Program-made: the position numbers and the translations under genes | Assembly (NCBI GenBank): GCA_007116425.1 | Contig: SKIL01000345.1 | Coordinates: 1-5,793 of the forward strand | Direction of reading: 5' to 3' | Origin: Bacteriovoracaceae bacterium | GTDB taxonomy: Bacteria; Bdellovibrionota; Bacteriovoracia; Bacteriovoracales; Bacteriovoracaceae | Length of the DNA: 5,793 bases | Shown: positions 5,491 to 5,793 of the stretch, one piece after another | How the letters are laid out: each line of letters opens with the position of its first letter | How positions within the stretch are numbered: position 1 is the stretch's first letter | Notes under the pieces: model-generated | The model's database searches: none | What the model was told of the DNA's origin: nothing | What the model saw: the letters and a program-made list of their open reading frames with translations, nothing else

Positions 5491-5793
5491 TTAGAATAAC
5501 GAGATTTGCTTAATGTGTCCAAGCTCATGATCAAGCTTTGTCAGATCTACATTGCGAAAACACACCTCAACGGCGGAATCAATACCTAGAGAAATAAAGT
5601 CAAAATCAAATAGCTCAAAAAGACTTGGGAAGTAATCATCACCCCAATTGGACCTTAGGCCCAATTTAAATTGATTATGGGTAAGAGCATGTTTTGATTG
5701 TAGATCAGCATAGAGTTGAGCATGAAAGTTTTGAATAAATCGAGCGAGAGTATCATCCTCATGCATTGATTTAATATCAGAATAATTCAATAT
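5491..5793 (-). CDS. Unrecognised protein, 5' end outside the window
   Basis: The minus-strand frame is open to the window edge and ends at TAA (5493-5491); about 100 C-terminal residues are visible. A TTG at 5790 and an ATG at 5766 are in frame, but neither has a ribosome binding site, so the gene probably begins beyond the window. The visible part is soluble and rich in acidic and aromatic residues (the stretch WGDDYFPSLFELFDFDF stands out), with no membrane segment. It ends in DHELGHIKQISLF. The HELGH there matches HExxH, but only eight residues follow it, so no downstream zinc ligand is possible. I do not recognise a family. It lies 31 bp upstream of surE on the same strand and is probably in the same transcript. 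Confidence 0.65.
   Translation of the reverse strand: MLNYSDIKSMHEDDTLARFIQNFHAQLYADLQSKHALTHNQFKLGLRSNWGDDYFPSLFELFDFDFISLGIDSAVEVCFRNVDLTKLDHELGHIKQISLF

Noticed and set aside
5491..5530. HELGH (HExxH) as a zinc protease motif in the partial gene
   Set aside because: It lies eight residues from the C-terminus, leaving no room for a downstream zinc ligand or fold; the match is probably chance.
5460..5534. N-terminal extension of SurE from the ATG at 5534
   Set aside because: The added residues are not SurE-like and overlap the upstream gene; the GTG at 5459 has a good ribosome binding site and gives the family start.
1..5793. CRISPR arrays, insertion sequences, tRNA or rRNA genes
   Set aside because: I saw no spaced direct repeats, transposase motifs, terminal inverted repeats or cloverleaf-like segments.

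Overview
The window is AT-rich, densely coded bacterial DNA. It carries Gram-negative traits: two lipoproteins, SurE, and a degenerate LytM/NlpD-like protein. A secreted trypsin-fold protease with leucine-rich repeats, several unrecognised proteins and the low GC are reminiscent of Bdellovibrio-like predators (Bacteriovorax/Halobacteriovorax type). That placement is an impression from gene content, not a demonstrated assignment.

Layout. 1-1032 (+) is the 3' part of a secreted S1-family serine protease with a leucine-rich-repeat tail. 1033-1315 holds no protein gene that I can support, but it is not empty. On the minus strand it carries a compact small-RNA gene of about 80 nt: a perfect TATAAT -10 box, two hairpins that each present the CsrA-type sequence CAGGAUG with GGA in the loop, a third unpaired AAGGAAG, and a strong intrinsic terminator. 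On the plus strand it carries a promoter (TTGACT-18 bp-TAGAAT). This promoter probably drives a tightly packed four-gene unit from 1316 to 4026: an acidic hypothetical protein, a 463-residue lipoprotein of unknown function, a small 2Fe-2S ferredoxin-like protein with an unusually short cluster loop, and a DEDDh 3'-5' exonuclease.

The minus strand from 5793 down to 3999 holds a converging unit: the end of an unrecognised protein, surE (nucleoside 5'-monophosphate phosphatase, GTG start), and a lipoprotein with a LytM domain that has lost its zinc ligands. The surE to NlpD-like order recalls the enterobacterial surE-pcm-nlpD-rpoS neighbourhood, here without pcm. The two converging units overlap tail to tail by 28 bp.

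The most interesting item is the candidate CsrA-sequestering RNA at about 1031-1111 (-). If real, it would be a very small CsrB/RsmZ-type regulator, encoded convergently to a protease gene and sharing that gene's terminator.
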